A DNA stretch of 64,000 nucleotides from Blastopirellula sp. J2-11 (GTDB lineage: Bacteria > Planctomycetota > Planctomycetia > Pirellulales > Pirellulaceae). The stretch spans positions 6,200,001 through 6,264,000 of the forward strand of contig NZ_CP097384.1 in assembly GCF_024584705.1 (NCBI RefSeq), read 5' to 3'. The position numbers and the translations under genes are program-made. This document shows positions 7,916 to 15,671 of this stretch, in pieces. The notes below the pieces were generated by a model. That model was not told the DNA's origin. It was given only the letters and a program-made list of their open reading frames with translations, and ran no database searches. How positions within the stretch are numbered: the stretch's first letter is position 1; each line of letters opens with the position of its first letter.

Positions 7916-10156
7916 TTAGTGATCGAGCAAAAACTCGTTACTGTTCAATAGAGCCCACCAGATATCTTGCAACGCGGCAGGCATTTCATCTTGGCGAGCG
8001 GTCAAAATCTGGCCGATCGCTTTTCGTTCGCGACCGTTCGGCTTGCGAGCCAAAGAGGCCAAAAACAGGTGATCGATTTTTTCGCTGGGGGACATGTTGC
8101 TGTGGATGACGCTCTTCAGCACGCCGGAATCAAGACGCGTCGCTTTCTCCATCAAGCGACCGTTCATCATTTCCAACGACTGAGCGTAAGAGCCTTCCAG
8201 AGCGTGCTCGACGCTTCCTTCGTCATCTCCCATCTCACGAGCAAACTGCCCCAGCCATTGATGACGAGCCGATGAGTCGGCGATCAGCACTGGCGCACGT
8301 CGTGATTGGGCGACCATCTCTAGCGATTGATAAAGTTGCTCGGCCTCCATCTGACGTGAGTAGTAATGGGCGAAGAGAGGGCGACCGACATAGGGTTGAT
8401 CCGCAACTTGATCAGGCGAAGTTTGGCTGGAAAGCTGGAAAGCGTCGGTTAGCGCCATCCACCGCATCAGGCGTTTTAGATCGAAACCGCTCGCGGCGAA
8501 ATCGCCGGAGAGTTGGTGAAGCAGTTCGGGATGCGACGGCGGATTGTGCTTGCCCATGTCGTCGACCAGCGGCGTAAAGCCGACGCCAAAAAAGTGTTGC
8601 CACATTCGATTGACGGTCGCTTCGGCGAACATGTCGCTATGGGTGACGTACTGCGCCAAGTAGTCGCGGCGGTTGACGTCGCTGATGCGTCCACTGGGCG
8701 GAATCGGCTGTGCGCCAGGAAACTGCGGGTAGGCGACATCGACGACGCCGTTGTTGCGCTCGAAATAAACGAAGCCATCTTCCGGTTTGTCGCCGGGGGG
8801 AGCATAGTCTTTGTCGACAACGCGAAAGCTCTCTTTCCCTTTTTCGGCGTGCGATTGACGGAAGAAAGCGTTCAGCTGCCAGTACTGCCGTTGATCGAAC
8901 GCATCCCAAGGATGATTGTGACACTGCGAACATTGGGCCTGACGGCCCAGGAACACCTGGCACGTTTTGGCGGTCGCTAACGTCGCGTCTTGATCCAATA
9001 GTGAGCCCAGGAAGTTGACGGCCGGGTTGTAGTCAGCGGCGCTGGGTTGATTGCTGCCGGCGGCGGTCAGTAATTCACGCGCGAGCGCATCATAAGACTT
9101 GCCGGTCGCGACGCTTTCGCCCAGATATTTTTCAAACGCCGCGCGATTGACGTCACTGCCGTCACTCATGCCGGCGGCGCGTCCGATCAGCGTGTTCGCT
9201 AGTCGCGAACCCCAGTATTGGGCCAGTTCGTCACGATGCTGTTCGCCATACAAAATCTCGTTGACCAGCTTCTCGTTGCGATCTCGTCCCCGTTGGGAGG
9301 CGAAATGCTTGATCTCGTCGACCGAAGGAATGCGTCCTAGGAGCCGCAAGTAAACGCGGCGGCACCATTCTTCAGGGGTCGCGTCGCCGGTCGGTTTGAC
9401 GCCGGCTGCTTGCCAAGCGACCGCTAACGCATCGTTGATTTCGGTCACAACTTGGGCGTCGTTCTTGGCCAAAGTCGGGGTCGGCTCGGCGATGATTTGC
9501 GGGCGAGGATCCGCGGTTTTGGGTTGGTTGGGCTGCGTATCGTTGCTGGCGGCGACTTGCGGCTTCTGCTCATCAGCCGGAATCGACGGCGCGACCGCAG
9601 GCGGTGGATTGTTGTTGGCCATCTGCGGCGACGGACTTGGCTTGATCGTCTCGACCAGCTCGTCGTTCGCCCCGGTTCCGTTGACCAGATGTTGGATCGG
9701 TTCTGGCGACGAGATCGAATCAGCGGCATTTTCGTGGGCGAGTCGCTCTTGCTCCAACTGGTTGCCGCGGATAACCCAAGCGCCAAATACGACCAGCGCC
9801 ATCAGGGCGATCGACATGCCGCCCGATACGATCCATTGGCGACGACGCGCCCAGACAGTGCGACGACGCGCCAATTCGCTACGCGACGCACCTGGTTGCG
9901 TGATGTCAATTTCGGACGCGGCGATCTCGGACGCGGGACCATCGACCGGCGGATGCGTCGCATGCAACGCTGCGGCGTAGATGGGAGCGGAGATCGGCGC
10001 CGGATGAGCGGCGCCATTTTGCGACGGCGTTTGTTCAGACAGCGCTTGTTGCGAATGGAGTTGAGCCAGGATGCGCGCGGTCAGATCGGGCGGGCTTTTC
10101 TGTTGGAAAAGCTCGTCAAGCAACGAATCGATCAGTGGTTCTTCGCGATCGGTCAT
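7916..10156 (-). CDS. Membrane-anchored DUF1549/DUF1553 protein with anti-sigma-like N-terminus
   Basis: A 746-residue protein. Residues 1-107 are cytoplasmic-looking (LLDELFQQKSPPDLTARIL, then a low-complexity and Arg-rich part). One membrane span is at about 108-129, followed by a Pro/Asn-rich linker to about 230. DUF1549 then begins (EWCRRVYLRLLGRIPSVDEI), and a CSQCHNHPWDAFDQRQYW segment contains a CxxCH, the c-type haem attachment motif. DUF1553 follows (NRRDYLAQYVTHSDMFAEAT, VNRMWQHFFGVGFTPLVDDM). The ATG overlaps the stop of the sigma factor by four bases, which means translational coupling. The position after a sigma gene and the topology suggest that the N-terminal part holds the sigma factor and the exported part senses or binds something. 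This is inference; no Zn-finger ligands are seen. Confidence 0.88.
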   Translation of the reverse strand: MTDREEPLIDSLLDELFQQKSPPDLTARILAQLHSQQALSEQTPSQNGAAHPAPISAPIYAAALHATHPPVDGPASEIAASEIDITQPGASRSELARRRTVWARRRQWIVSGGMSIALMALVVFGAWVIRGNQLEQERLAHENAADSISSPEPIQHLVNGTGANDELVETIKPSPSPQMANNNPPPAVAPSIPADEQKPQVAASNDTQPNQPKTADPRPQIIAEPTPTLAKNDAQVVTEINDALAVAWQAAGVKPTGDATPEEWCRRVYLRLLGRIPSVDEIKHFASQRGRDRNEKLVNEILYGEQHRDELAQYWGSRLANTLIGRAAGMSDGSDVNRAAFEKYLGESVATGKSYDALARELLTAAGSNQPSAADYNPAVNFLGSLLDQDATLATAKTCQVFLGRQAQCSQCHNHPWDAFDQRQYWQLNAFFRQSHAEKGKESFRVVDKDYAPPGDKPEDGFVYFERNNGVVDVAYPQFPGAQPIPPSGRISDVNRRDYLAQYVTHSDMFAEATVNRMWQHFFGVGFTPLVDDMGKHNPPSHPELLHQLSGDFAASGFDLKRLMRWMALTDAFQLSSQTSPDQVADQPYVGRPLFAHYYSRQMEAEQLYQSLEMVAQSRRAPVLIADSSARHQWLGQFAREMGDDEGSVEHALEGSYAQSLEMMNGRLMEKATRLDSGVLKSVIHSNMSPSEKIDHLFLASLARKPNGRERKAIGQILTARQDEMPAALQDIWWALLNSNEFLLDH

Positions 10157-10707
10157 GACTTACGAGTCGACAAGTGGTCTTCCAGTCGCAATTTTCGTTC
10201 GATGCATTCGCGCAGTTGCGACTTGGCGCGTTGCATCAGGTTTTTCGCTCCATGTTCGCCCACGCCTAACGCGTCAGCGATCTCTTGCCGCGATTTGCGT
10301 TTCTCAAATCGCATTCGCAGCGCCGTTTGCGCCCGGTTGGTCAGCGACGCCAAACATTCCTGCAAGACGGCGATGACCTCTTCTCCTTGATCGGCGACGG
10401 TGACTTGCTGCCAGAAGGCGTCGATCTTTTCGACATCATCGGTCACGATCAGTCGCTTGTGACGGCGACGCAGATCGATCAGCAAGTTGTGGGCGACGCG
10501 TCGCAAGTAAGCGGCGGTAGCAGCCCGATCAAAATCGTCGAAGGGCTTCTGCAAGACTCGTAGAAACGTTTCCTGCGTCAGATCTTCCGCCTCATGATCG
10601 TCACAGCCGAGTGAACGCAAATACCGCCAGACCCCTGTTTGGTGGGTCTGGATCAGGCGAGCCGCCTGGTCTCCGGCGTTTGGCAAATCGGTTGGCTGTT
10701 CGCTCAT
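10153..10707 (-). CDS. ECF-type RNA polymerase sigma factor
   Basis: A 184-residue sigma70-family factor. Region 2 is clear (CDDHEAEDLTQETFLRVLQ followed by YLRRVAHNLLIDLRRRHKR), and region 4 is a typical helix-turn-helix (SRQEIADALGVGEHGAKNLMQRAKSQL). There is no region 1 or 3, as expected for an ECF factor. It is the first gene of a three-gene operon with the DUF1549/DUF1553 and DUF1501 genes, overlapping the next by ATGA. It probably controls its own operon, but I did not find a repeated promoter motif. The start is an ATG at 10707, and the divergent neighbour lies 373 bases away. Confidence 0.92.
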   Translation of the reverse strand: MSEQPTDLPNAGDQAARLIQTHQTGVWRYLRSLGCDDHEAEDLTQETFLRVLQKPFDDFDRAATAAYLRRVAHNLLIDLRRRHKRLIVTDDVEKIDAFWQQVTVADQGEEVIAVLQECLASLTNRAQTALRMRFEKRKSRQEIADALGVGEHGAKNLMQRAKSQLRECIERKLRLEDHLSTRKS

Positions 10708-11080
10708 TGAAGCGGCCGGGACGGGCGATAGTACTCAAAAAGAGGGCTGCGGGACGCCGAATGCATCGCAAGTTGTTATTTTGTAATAGGTTAGATTGCG
10801 AGGCGAACCGCCAAGATATTGGAAGCCGGCTTCTCTATTCTATTTGCCGAGACTGATTTTTCGCGAAATTTGCCGGTCTCCGATCAAAGTACCGCGAATC
10901 GAAAGGTTTGGGGAGCCGTTGCCTTCTTTTCGCCCTCGGCGACCGATCTCCTTTAACTCGGTTCGTGTCGAGACCCGTAATTTATTGTTCCGTCGCCGGC
11001 TCTTCTTTTGGCGACGTGCGACTTTCAGCCGATACAATGCGCTAGAGGGAGTTTATTAGAAATGGCTAAGGAGAGATCGC
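10708..11080. other. Intergenic region between divergent sigma and secreted-protein genes
   Basis: 373 bases that must hold the promoters of both flanking genes. It has an AT-rich patch around 10770-10795. I saw no stable hairpin, no repeat and no convincing small gene, although short open frames exist on both strands. Confidence 0.5.
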
Positions 11081-11569
11081 ATGTTCCGTCGTAAAGCAAT
11101 GTTGGCGCTAGTCTGGGCGGTTCCGCTGGCCGTTTGCGGAAATCTGTTTTCCCAAGAGGTCCGCGTTCTGCCGGGCTCGCCTGCTTTGCCGGAAGGTTTG
11201 TCGGAATACTTGCATTGGCACGCGCAGTTGCAGCTCGATTCTCTGCGGCTGTTTAGCGACTATATGGAGCAGCGATCCAAAGAGAAACAGGTTCCCCGCG
11301 GGCTCTACCTGAACGCGAAGGCGATGCAGTTGCAAGCCGAGTTGGCCTCGGCCGAAGATCCGGTGGCTAAGAAGGAATTGCTGACCCAAATGGCGAAGCT
11401 GTATGACGAGCGAGTTCGACTCGACGCCGGTTCGCCAGACCGCACCTGGTACGGCGTTGATCGAACCCAGCTGGGCGATTACATGAAGCGAGAATTTCAG
11501 CTCTTCGAAAAGGGGGCGGCCGAGCGCAAAAAACAACCCATTAAGCCGGCGCCCAAAAAAGAAAAGTGA
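11081..11569 (+). CDS. Small secreted protein of unknown function
   Basis: A 162-residue protein with an N-terminal signal peptide (FRRKAMLALVWAVPLAVCGNLFSQ). The mature part is helical and charged, with YLHWHAQLQLDSLRLFSDYMEQ and a Lys-rich end (KPAPKKEK). The start is supported by AGGAGA at 11069-11074. The gene is followed seven bases later by the peroxiredoxin-like gene on the same strand, so the pair, probably with the VOC gene, forms an operon. I do not recognise the family. The helical nature suggests a periplasmic scaffold or chaperone-like protein, but nothing in the sequence proves it. Confidence 0.7.
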   Translation: MFRRKAMLALVWAVPLAVCGNLFSQEVRVLPGSPALPEGLSEYLHWHAQLQLDSLRLFSDYMEQRSKEKQVPRGLYLNAKAMQLQAELASAEDPVAKKELLTQMAKLYDERVRLDAGSPDRTWYGVDRTQLGDYMKREFQLFEKGAAERKKQPIKPAPKKEK

Positions 11570-11576
11570 ACCCAAG

Positions 11577-12131
11577 ATGGATATGGCGGCGACTCAAAAC
11601 CGTTTGATGATCGGCGCAGCGGCGCCCAAGGTGACGGTGCAAGATTGCCAAGGATCGCCAGTTGCACTGGCTGACCGTTGGAGCCAGCGCCCGCTGTTGA
11701 TTCAGTTCGCGCGGCATCTTGGTTGCACCTTTTGTCGCGATCGGGCTAAGCAGTTGAAGCTGGACTACCCGGAGATTCAGCAACACGGCGGTGACGTTGT
11801 CTTTATCACCATGGGGACGCACGAGCGTGCGCAGCAATTGCAAGATGGAATGCAGCTGCCGTTTGACGTGTTGGTCGATCCGCATCGTGCGGCGTATCAG
11901 GCGTATCGCGTTCCCCGCGGCAGCATGTCCCAAGTCGCTGGACCACAGGTTTGGCTGCCGGGATTGAACGCCGTCATCCGCAGCGGATTTGGGAAGCCGA
12001 CAGGCGACCTCTTGCAGTTGCAAGGGACGTTTGTCGTTGACGCCGCCGGCATCTTGCGATTGGCGCATGTTCCGCGTAACTCGGCCGATCATCCCCAGTT
12101 GGCCGACATCGTCGCCGCACTGGAATCGTAA
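11577..12131 (+). CDS. AhpC/TSA-like (peroxiredoxin-like) protein
   Basis: A 184-residue thioredoxin-fold protein of the AhpC-TSA_2 type. After the strand LLIQFARHLG comes the redox motif C50-T-F-C53, then the helix DRAKQLKLDY. The later parts VVFITMGTHERAQQL, FDVLVDPHRAAYQAYRVPRG and TFVVDAAGILRLAHVPRNSAD follow the usual order for this group. It has no signal peptide, so it should act in the cytoplasm, probably as a thiol peroxidase or disulfide exchanger. Two starts are possible (ATG at 11577 or 11583); both are close to the stop of the previous gene, which suggests coupled translation. A VOC gene follows 11 bases later. Confidence 0.82.
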   Translation: MDMAATQNRLMIGAAAPKVTVQDCQGSPVALADRWSQRPLLIQFARHLGCTFCRDRAKQLKLDYPEIQQHGGDVVFITMGTHERAQQLQDGMQLPFDVLVDPHRAAYQAYRVPRGSMSQVAGPQVWLPGLNAVIRSGFGKPTGDLLQLQGTFVVDAAGILRLAHVPRNSADHPQLADIVAALES

Positions 12132-12142
12132 GCGAGGCCGTC

Positions 12143-12487
12143 ATGCAAGGAGAGCTCTTCGCCGTCGAAATCCGCACCGCGCGGTTTGAATCAATGCTTG
12201 ATTGGTATCGTGACGTACTGCGCTTGCAAGTTGGCGTTCGCCAAACAGCAGAAGGCTATGCGCTGCTGTGCGGCGAAGGATTCCGGATCGCGCTGCTCGC
12301 TCGCGATGACGCGACCTCCGGACAAGCGATCGTAAGTCTGGCGATCGAAGTCGACAACTTCGATATCTGGCGCGAATACCTTAACAGCAAAAGCATCGCG
12401 CTCATCGCCCAAGAAAGCCCCGAAGGTTTCCGCGAGCTAAAGCTGAACGATCCCGATGGAAATCAGGTCAAGCTCTTCGCGTGGTGA
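12143..12487 (+). CDS. VOC superfamily (glyoxalase-like) protein
   Basis: A 114-residue single-domain protein with the vicinal-oxygen-chelate beta-alpha-beta-beta-beta pattern: FAVEIRTARFESMLDWYRDVLRLQV at the start and the end FRELKLNDPDGNQVKLFAW, which contains the DPDGN turn typical of the family. Metal-ligand positions are not fully convincing, so it may be a glyoxalase, a dioxygenase-like or a binding protein. It follows the peroxiredoxin-like gene by 11 bases, after a CGAGG-like site, and is the last gene of this small operon. A detoxification role would fit the neighbour. Confidence 0.8.
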   Translation: MQGELFAVEIRTARFESMLDWYRDVLRLQVGVRQTAEGYALLCGEGFRIALLARDDATSGQAIVSLAIEVDNFDIWREYLNSKSIALIAQESPEGFRELKLNDPDGNQVKLFAW

Positions 12488-12568
12488 GGAGGAAGAAAAG
12501 CGGAAAGCGGAAGGAAGATGAGCGTTTCATGACGTTGACGCCCTCTCTGCGTTCCTTTGTTCCTGGGC

Positions 12569-13291
12569 TCAATGCGTGTGCTGCACGTCGGTCTTAGGCA
12601 ACATCTTCTGCAGTCGCTTCACGCCTGCGGCGGTAATCGACGTCTCGTGCAGATAGAGATGTTTCAGCGACTTGAGTTTGGCCAGGTCGTCGATCGCAGC
12701 GTCGGTGACTTGGACGTCGACCAGAAATAGATCTTCCAATTCCGGCAATTCGGCCAAGGGGGCGATGCCGTTGTCGGTGATGCCGGTGCGAGCGAGACTC
12801 AGCACGTGCAGCGTTTTCAACTTCGTGATGTGCGGCAATGCGGCGTCGGTAATGGTGGTGCGAAACAGCGTTTGCTCGACATCGGTGATCACGCTGCCGC
12901 CGAGATAAAGCTCGCGCAGTTTGGGCAAGTTTTCAAGATGGACTAGCGCCTGGTCGGTGATCGGAGCGCCGCGCAGATCGAGGACTTCCAAGTGGGGAAG
13001 TCCATCGACGATCGCTAGTTCTTGGTCGGTCAACAGCAGCGGATAGCGAGTCGCGACCACTTGGATTTGATCTTCGCCGTTACGTCCTGCCTCGAGACCA
13101 ATTTCACGAAATTGGGCGACCACTTCGTTTTCATCCGTAGGATCTTCCGGCCGCGCAGGAGGCGCCGTCGCCAGCGAGATTCCCCAACCGATCGCGGCCA
13201 ACACGCAGCACATCACCAGCAGGGCGCTCGCGGCGATCACCAGTTGCGAGAAGAGCGATTCCCGTTGCGGGCGCTGGGGTTCAATCGGCAT
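12569..13291 (-). CDS. Membrane-anchored leucine-rich repeat protein
   Basis: A 240-residue protein. A membrane span is at about residues 15-40 (LVIAASALLVMCCVLAAIGW) after a short charged N-terminus, so the rest is outside the cytoplasm. From about residue 70 there are roughly six leucine-rich repeats of the 'LxxLxLxxTxITDxGLxxL' type, for example LEVLDLRGAPITDQALVHL, LHVLSLARTGITDNGIAPL and LKHLYLHETSITAAGVKRL. Such repeats make a curved binding surface. LRR proteins of this type are numerous in planctomycetes and mostly uncharacterised. The end (KTDVQHTH) is His-containing but short. Confidence 0.82.
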   Translation of the reverse strand: MPIEPQRPQRESLFSQLVIAASALLVMCCVLAAIGWGISLATAPPARPEDPTDENEVVAQFREIGLEAGRNGEDQIQVVATRYPLLLTDQELAIVDGLPHLEVLDLRGAPITDQALVHLENLPKLRELYLGGSVITDVEQTLFRTTITDAALPHITKLKTLHVLSLARTGITDNGIAPLAELPELEDLFLVDVQVTDAAIDDLAKLKSLKHLYLHETSITAAGVKRLQKMLPKTDVQHTH

Positions 13292-13429
13292 CGGGATGGT
13301 GGAGTCCGAAGGAGCATTGCGACGAGCGGCGACGCGCTTTAGTGTAACGCATAGACATCACGAAGGAATCCATCGCCGCCGTGCGATGCGTAGATGAGAC
13401 GTCGAAAGTTCTAGCCAGGAGTCACAGCG

Positions 13430-13651
13430 ATGCAACAGATCAAGATCTTTATGTCGGTCGAGAGTGAAGTTTCGCAAACCGAAGCGGAAGTGAACGCCTG
13501 GCTGAAAGAGTCCGGCGTTCGCGTGCTGCAGATCTTCGGAAATATTGCCCCCCAAACTTCGCCGCTGGGAGAACCGGTCGGAAGCTCTTCGGGGCCGCTC
13601 CGCTTTCCCCCCTCAGATGTCATTATGGTCGTCCTATACGAAACGGCGTAA
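13430..13651 (+). CDS. Small protein of unknown function (73 aa)
   Basis: A 73-residue protein starting at an ATG with a good ribosome-binding site (CAGGAG ending eight bases before it). The first part, MQQIKIFMSVESEVSQTEAE, looks like a strand plus helix, then VNAWLKESGVRVLQIFGNIA, and the end VIMVVLYETA is a hydrophobic strand. The alpha/beta pattern with a start in QIKIFMSVESE is similar to small conserved planctomycete proteins of no known role. There is no signal peptide. It is a single gene; 86 bases later comes another short gene on the same strand. Confidence 0.55.
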   Translation: MQQIKIFMSVESEVSQTEAEVNAWLKESGVRVLQIFGNIAPQTSPLGEPVGSSSGPLRFPPSDVIMVVLYETA

Positions 13652-13737
13652 GAACCAAACGCGTCAAGCCTCCGTAGAAAGCCCGCGGCAGCAAGGAGCA
13701 CCGCACAATCCCCAGGCTTTACGGAGAAAGTAGCGTC

Positions 13738-13965
13738 ATGCAGCGATCGGGTCGAACACGTAAATCGGCATCCACGTTACGCGGATTCGCTAACATGCTG
13801 CTGATCGAAGGCTGCGGGCTGTTGGCGATTGCGGCGATGTTGGGGGCGCCGCTCGATGGGCTCGCTCCGCCTACCGGTAACCAAGCGCATTCGGTCGCAT
13901 GTACGACCTGGGGCGCCAGCACGCCGCTAGCGGCATTGTTTCGCTTGCTGCAGATCAGCGAGTAG
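13738..13965 (+). CDS. Small protein of unknown function (75 aa)
   Basis: A 75-residue open frame with an Arg/Ser/Thr-rich N-terminus and one hydrophobic stretch (NMLLIEGCGLLAIAAMLGAPL), which could be a membrane span or a late signal sequence. A GGAG lies at 13723-13726, eleven bases before the ATG. Its 3' end overlaps the stop region of the convergent membrane-protein gene by about 11 bases. The long antisense frame on the other strand is not convincing. I consider it a probable but unproven gene. Confidence 0.4.
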   Translation: MQRSGRTRKSASTLRGFANMLLIEGCGLLAIAAMLGAPLDGLAPPTGNQAHSVACTTWGASTPLAALFRLLQISE

Positions 13966-14794
13966 TCGCAGCCGAGTGATTCGCTAGCGGCAGCAGCATC
14001 GGTTTTGCATCGTCGGCGGTATCGTTCGACGGAACCTCGGCGGGCTGCGAGCCATGTTTCTCGACGAGCATCCAAATCAGATAATAAACGGCCATCGCCG
14101 TAAAAATGGTCGAAGCGAAGAAGCCGGCCGCCGGCGAAGCGTCGATCGCTCCCGTCAGTTGGCCTAATCCAAATGCGGCGACAATCAGCGCGGCTTGCGA
14201 CAGCGGGCCATTTCTTTCGGTCGCGATCAGCCAGGCCGCCAACCAAGTCAGCGCGGCCATCGCCGTCAGGCATCCCAATAGCAGACCTGCGTATTCCATC
14301 TGTATCGGCAGCGATCGCAGCGCGGCGCAAAAGAGCGCGATCAACGTGGTCAGTCCCAAAATTTCGGCCAACGAAAACTGGCGTTTGGACATCGTCAGAA
14401 CACGACTGGCCAAAATGGGCCCAGCGATCAGACTCACCAGCGCGGAGAGCGTCGCGAGCCAAACTTGCCAAGTGAGCGGAGTGAGCCGCGCCATCAACAA
14501 GGCGGCCGTGACCGCCGCCGCCGAGCCGACCAGCAAGCGAAACGCCAATCGTCGCCGCGGCGCAAGCCCCAGGTAGATCGCCGCCGCCCCGCATTGGGCC
14601 AACAAACCCCCAAGTAGCAAAACGCCGGGGATACTGCGAGCGCCCCACTTTTCGGCCGCGGCCAGCAGCGCCGCATCGACCGCCAAAGTGGCCGCCAGGA
14701 AGAGTAAACGGAGTAATCGGAGGGGAGTCATACCCTTCAGCATGATTGCCGGCCGCAGCAAAGGGAAGCGCCGCAACGTTCGGGGTCGTTGCAT
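13955..14794 (-). CDS. Polytopic membrane protein of unknown function
   Basis: About 279 residues with roughly eight hydrophobic segments, for example LRLLFLAATLAVDAALLAAA, VLLLGGLLAQCGAAAIYLGL, LATLSALVSLIAGPILASRV, ILGLTTLIALFCAALRSLPI and TIFTAMAVYYLIWMLVEK. The C-terminus is soluble and short. The start is uncertain: ATGs at 14794, 14743 and 14731 are all possible, and none has a perfect ribosome-binding site. The segment MSKRQFSLAEILGLTTLIAL, a loop followed by a span, resembles a motif I have seen in other planctomycete membrane proteins. It is divergent from the AroE-like gene, with about 60 bases between the two starts. No transporter signature was seen. Confidence 0.65.
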   Translation of the reverse strand: MQRPRTLRRFPLLRPAIMLKGMTPLRLLRLLFLAATLAVDAALLAAAEKWGARSIPGVLLLGGLLAQCGAAAIYLGLAPRRRLAFRLLVGSAAAVTAALLMARLTPLTWQVWLATLSALVSLIAGPILASRVLTMSKRQFSLAEILGLTTLIALFCAALRSLPIQMEYAGLLLGCLTAMAALTWLAAWLIATERNGPLSQAALIVAAFGLGQLTGAIDASPAAGFFASTIFTAMAVYYLIWMLVEKHGSQPAEVPSNDTADDAKPMLLPLANHSAATTR

Positions 14795-14852
14795 CGGGGC
14801 CCCGAAAGCTACAGAATGTAGCGGCCGTAACGATTTTTCTTTCGCCCAACAC

Positions 14853-15671
14853 ATGACGCACGAAACGCTCCAAGAGATTGTCTGTTCGCTTGGTTATCCC
14901 GCCGCGGGAAATCCGACGCAGTACGTCATGGAAAAATGCTTCGAGGCCGCCAGCTGCGACTGGCGCTGCCTGACGCTGGAGGTCGAGCCTAGCGACTTTG
15001 CCGCAGCGCTGCGCGGCGCCAAAGCGCTCGGCTTTCTGGGCGCCGCGATCGCCGCTCCCTTTTTGCAGGAAGCAGTGGCGCTGGTCGACGAAAAAACGCC
15101 GGTGGTCGAGATCGGCGGATTGGCCAATTGCGTCGCGATTCGGGGTGGCAAACTGTACGGAGAAAACACGGAAGCGGCCGCCGTCGCCGCCGTGCTGTCG
15201 GAGCTTCAAGATAAGCGGATCGTGATCGCCGGCGCCGATGGCCGCGGTCGCGCAATCGCCGCCCAGTTGGCGACCATGAAGCCGCAAAAAATGACGATCT
15301 TCGCCGCCGCCGACGAACCAGGTCAATCGCTGGCGATTCGGCTGCAGGAAGAATACGCGATCGAAACCACCTACGAGTTGGCCGAAAAGCGGCTCCCGCT
15401 GGTCGATGTCGATATCGTGATTCAAACCGGCGATGACAACGACGCACTGTTGTTTGATCTGACGACCCTTTCCAAAGAGATGACGATTGTCGATCTGGCG
15501 ATCACGCCGCGCGACGAACTGAGTCAGGCCGTGCAGGAGCTGGAAGCGACCCTCCACGACGGCCTGACGATCGCCGCCCATCTGCACGCGATCAACTATA
15601 AAATCTGGACCGGCGGCGAAGCCGACGTGGTCATGATTCGCGAAACGCTGGAAGAGTACCTGGGCGTCTAA
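14853..15671 (+). CDS. Shikimate dehydrogenase-like protein lacking canonical catalytic residues
   Basis: A 272-residue protein with the AroE fold order: an N-terminal substrate domain, a linker (ANCVAIRGGKLYGENTEAAAV) and a Rossmann domain starting at KRIVIAGADGRGRAIAAQLA. In shikimate dehydrogenases the substrate domain has a PFK motif with the catalytic Lys and the linker has NTD with the catalytic Asp. Here the same places read APFLQEA (Leu71) and NTEAAA (Glu107). The Ser-x-Ser substrate site is also replaced by GNPTQY. The protein may therefore be a pseudoenzyme or act on another substrate. The ATG at 14853 was chosen over an upstream extension that runs antisense into the divergent gene. 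Similarity to AroE is seen by eye only. Confidence 0.72.
   Translation: MTHETLQEIVCSLGYPAAGNPTQYVMEKCFEAASCDWRCLTLEVEPSDFAAALRGAKALGFLGAAIAAPFLQEAVALVDEKTPVVEIGGLANCVAIRGGKLYGENTEAAAVAAVLSELQDKRIVIAGADGRGRAIAAQLATMKPQKMTIFAAADEPGQSLAIRLQEEYAIETTYELAEKRLPLVDVDIVIQTGDDNDALLFDLTTLSKEMTIVDLAITPRDELSQAVQELEATLHDGLTIAAHLHAINYKIWTGGEADVVMIRETLEEYLGV

Noticed and set aside
6431-7951. A 506-codon plus-strand frame opposite the DUF1501 gene
   Set aside because: Its product is His/Arg/Ala/Asp-rich without domain motifs, and it lies antisense to a clear DUF1501 protein; it is a by-product of the GC-rich codon use.
9452-10390. A 312-codon plus-strand frame opposite the DUF1549 and sigma genes
   Set aside because: Arg-rich shadow translation without a domain.
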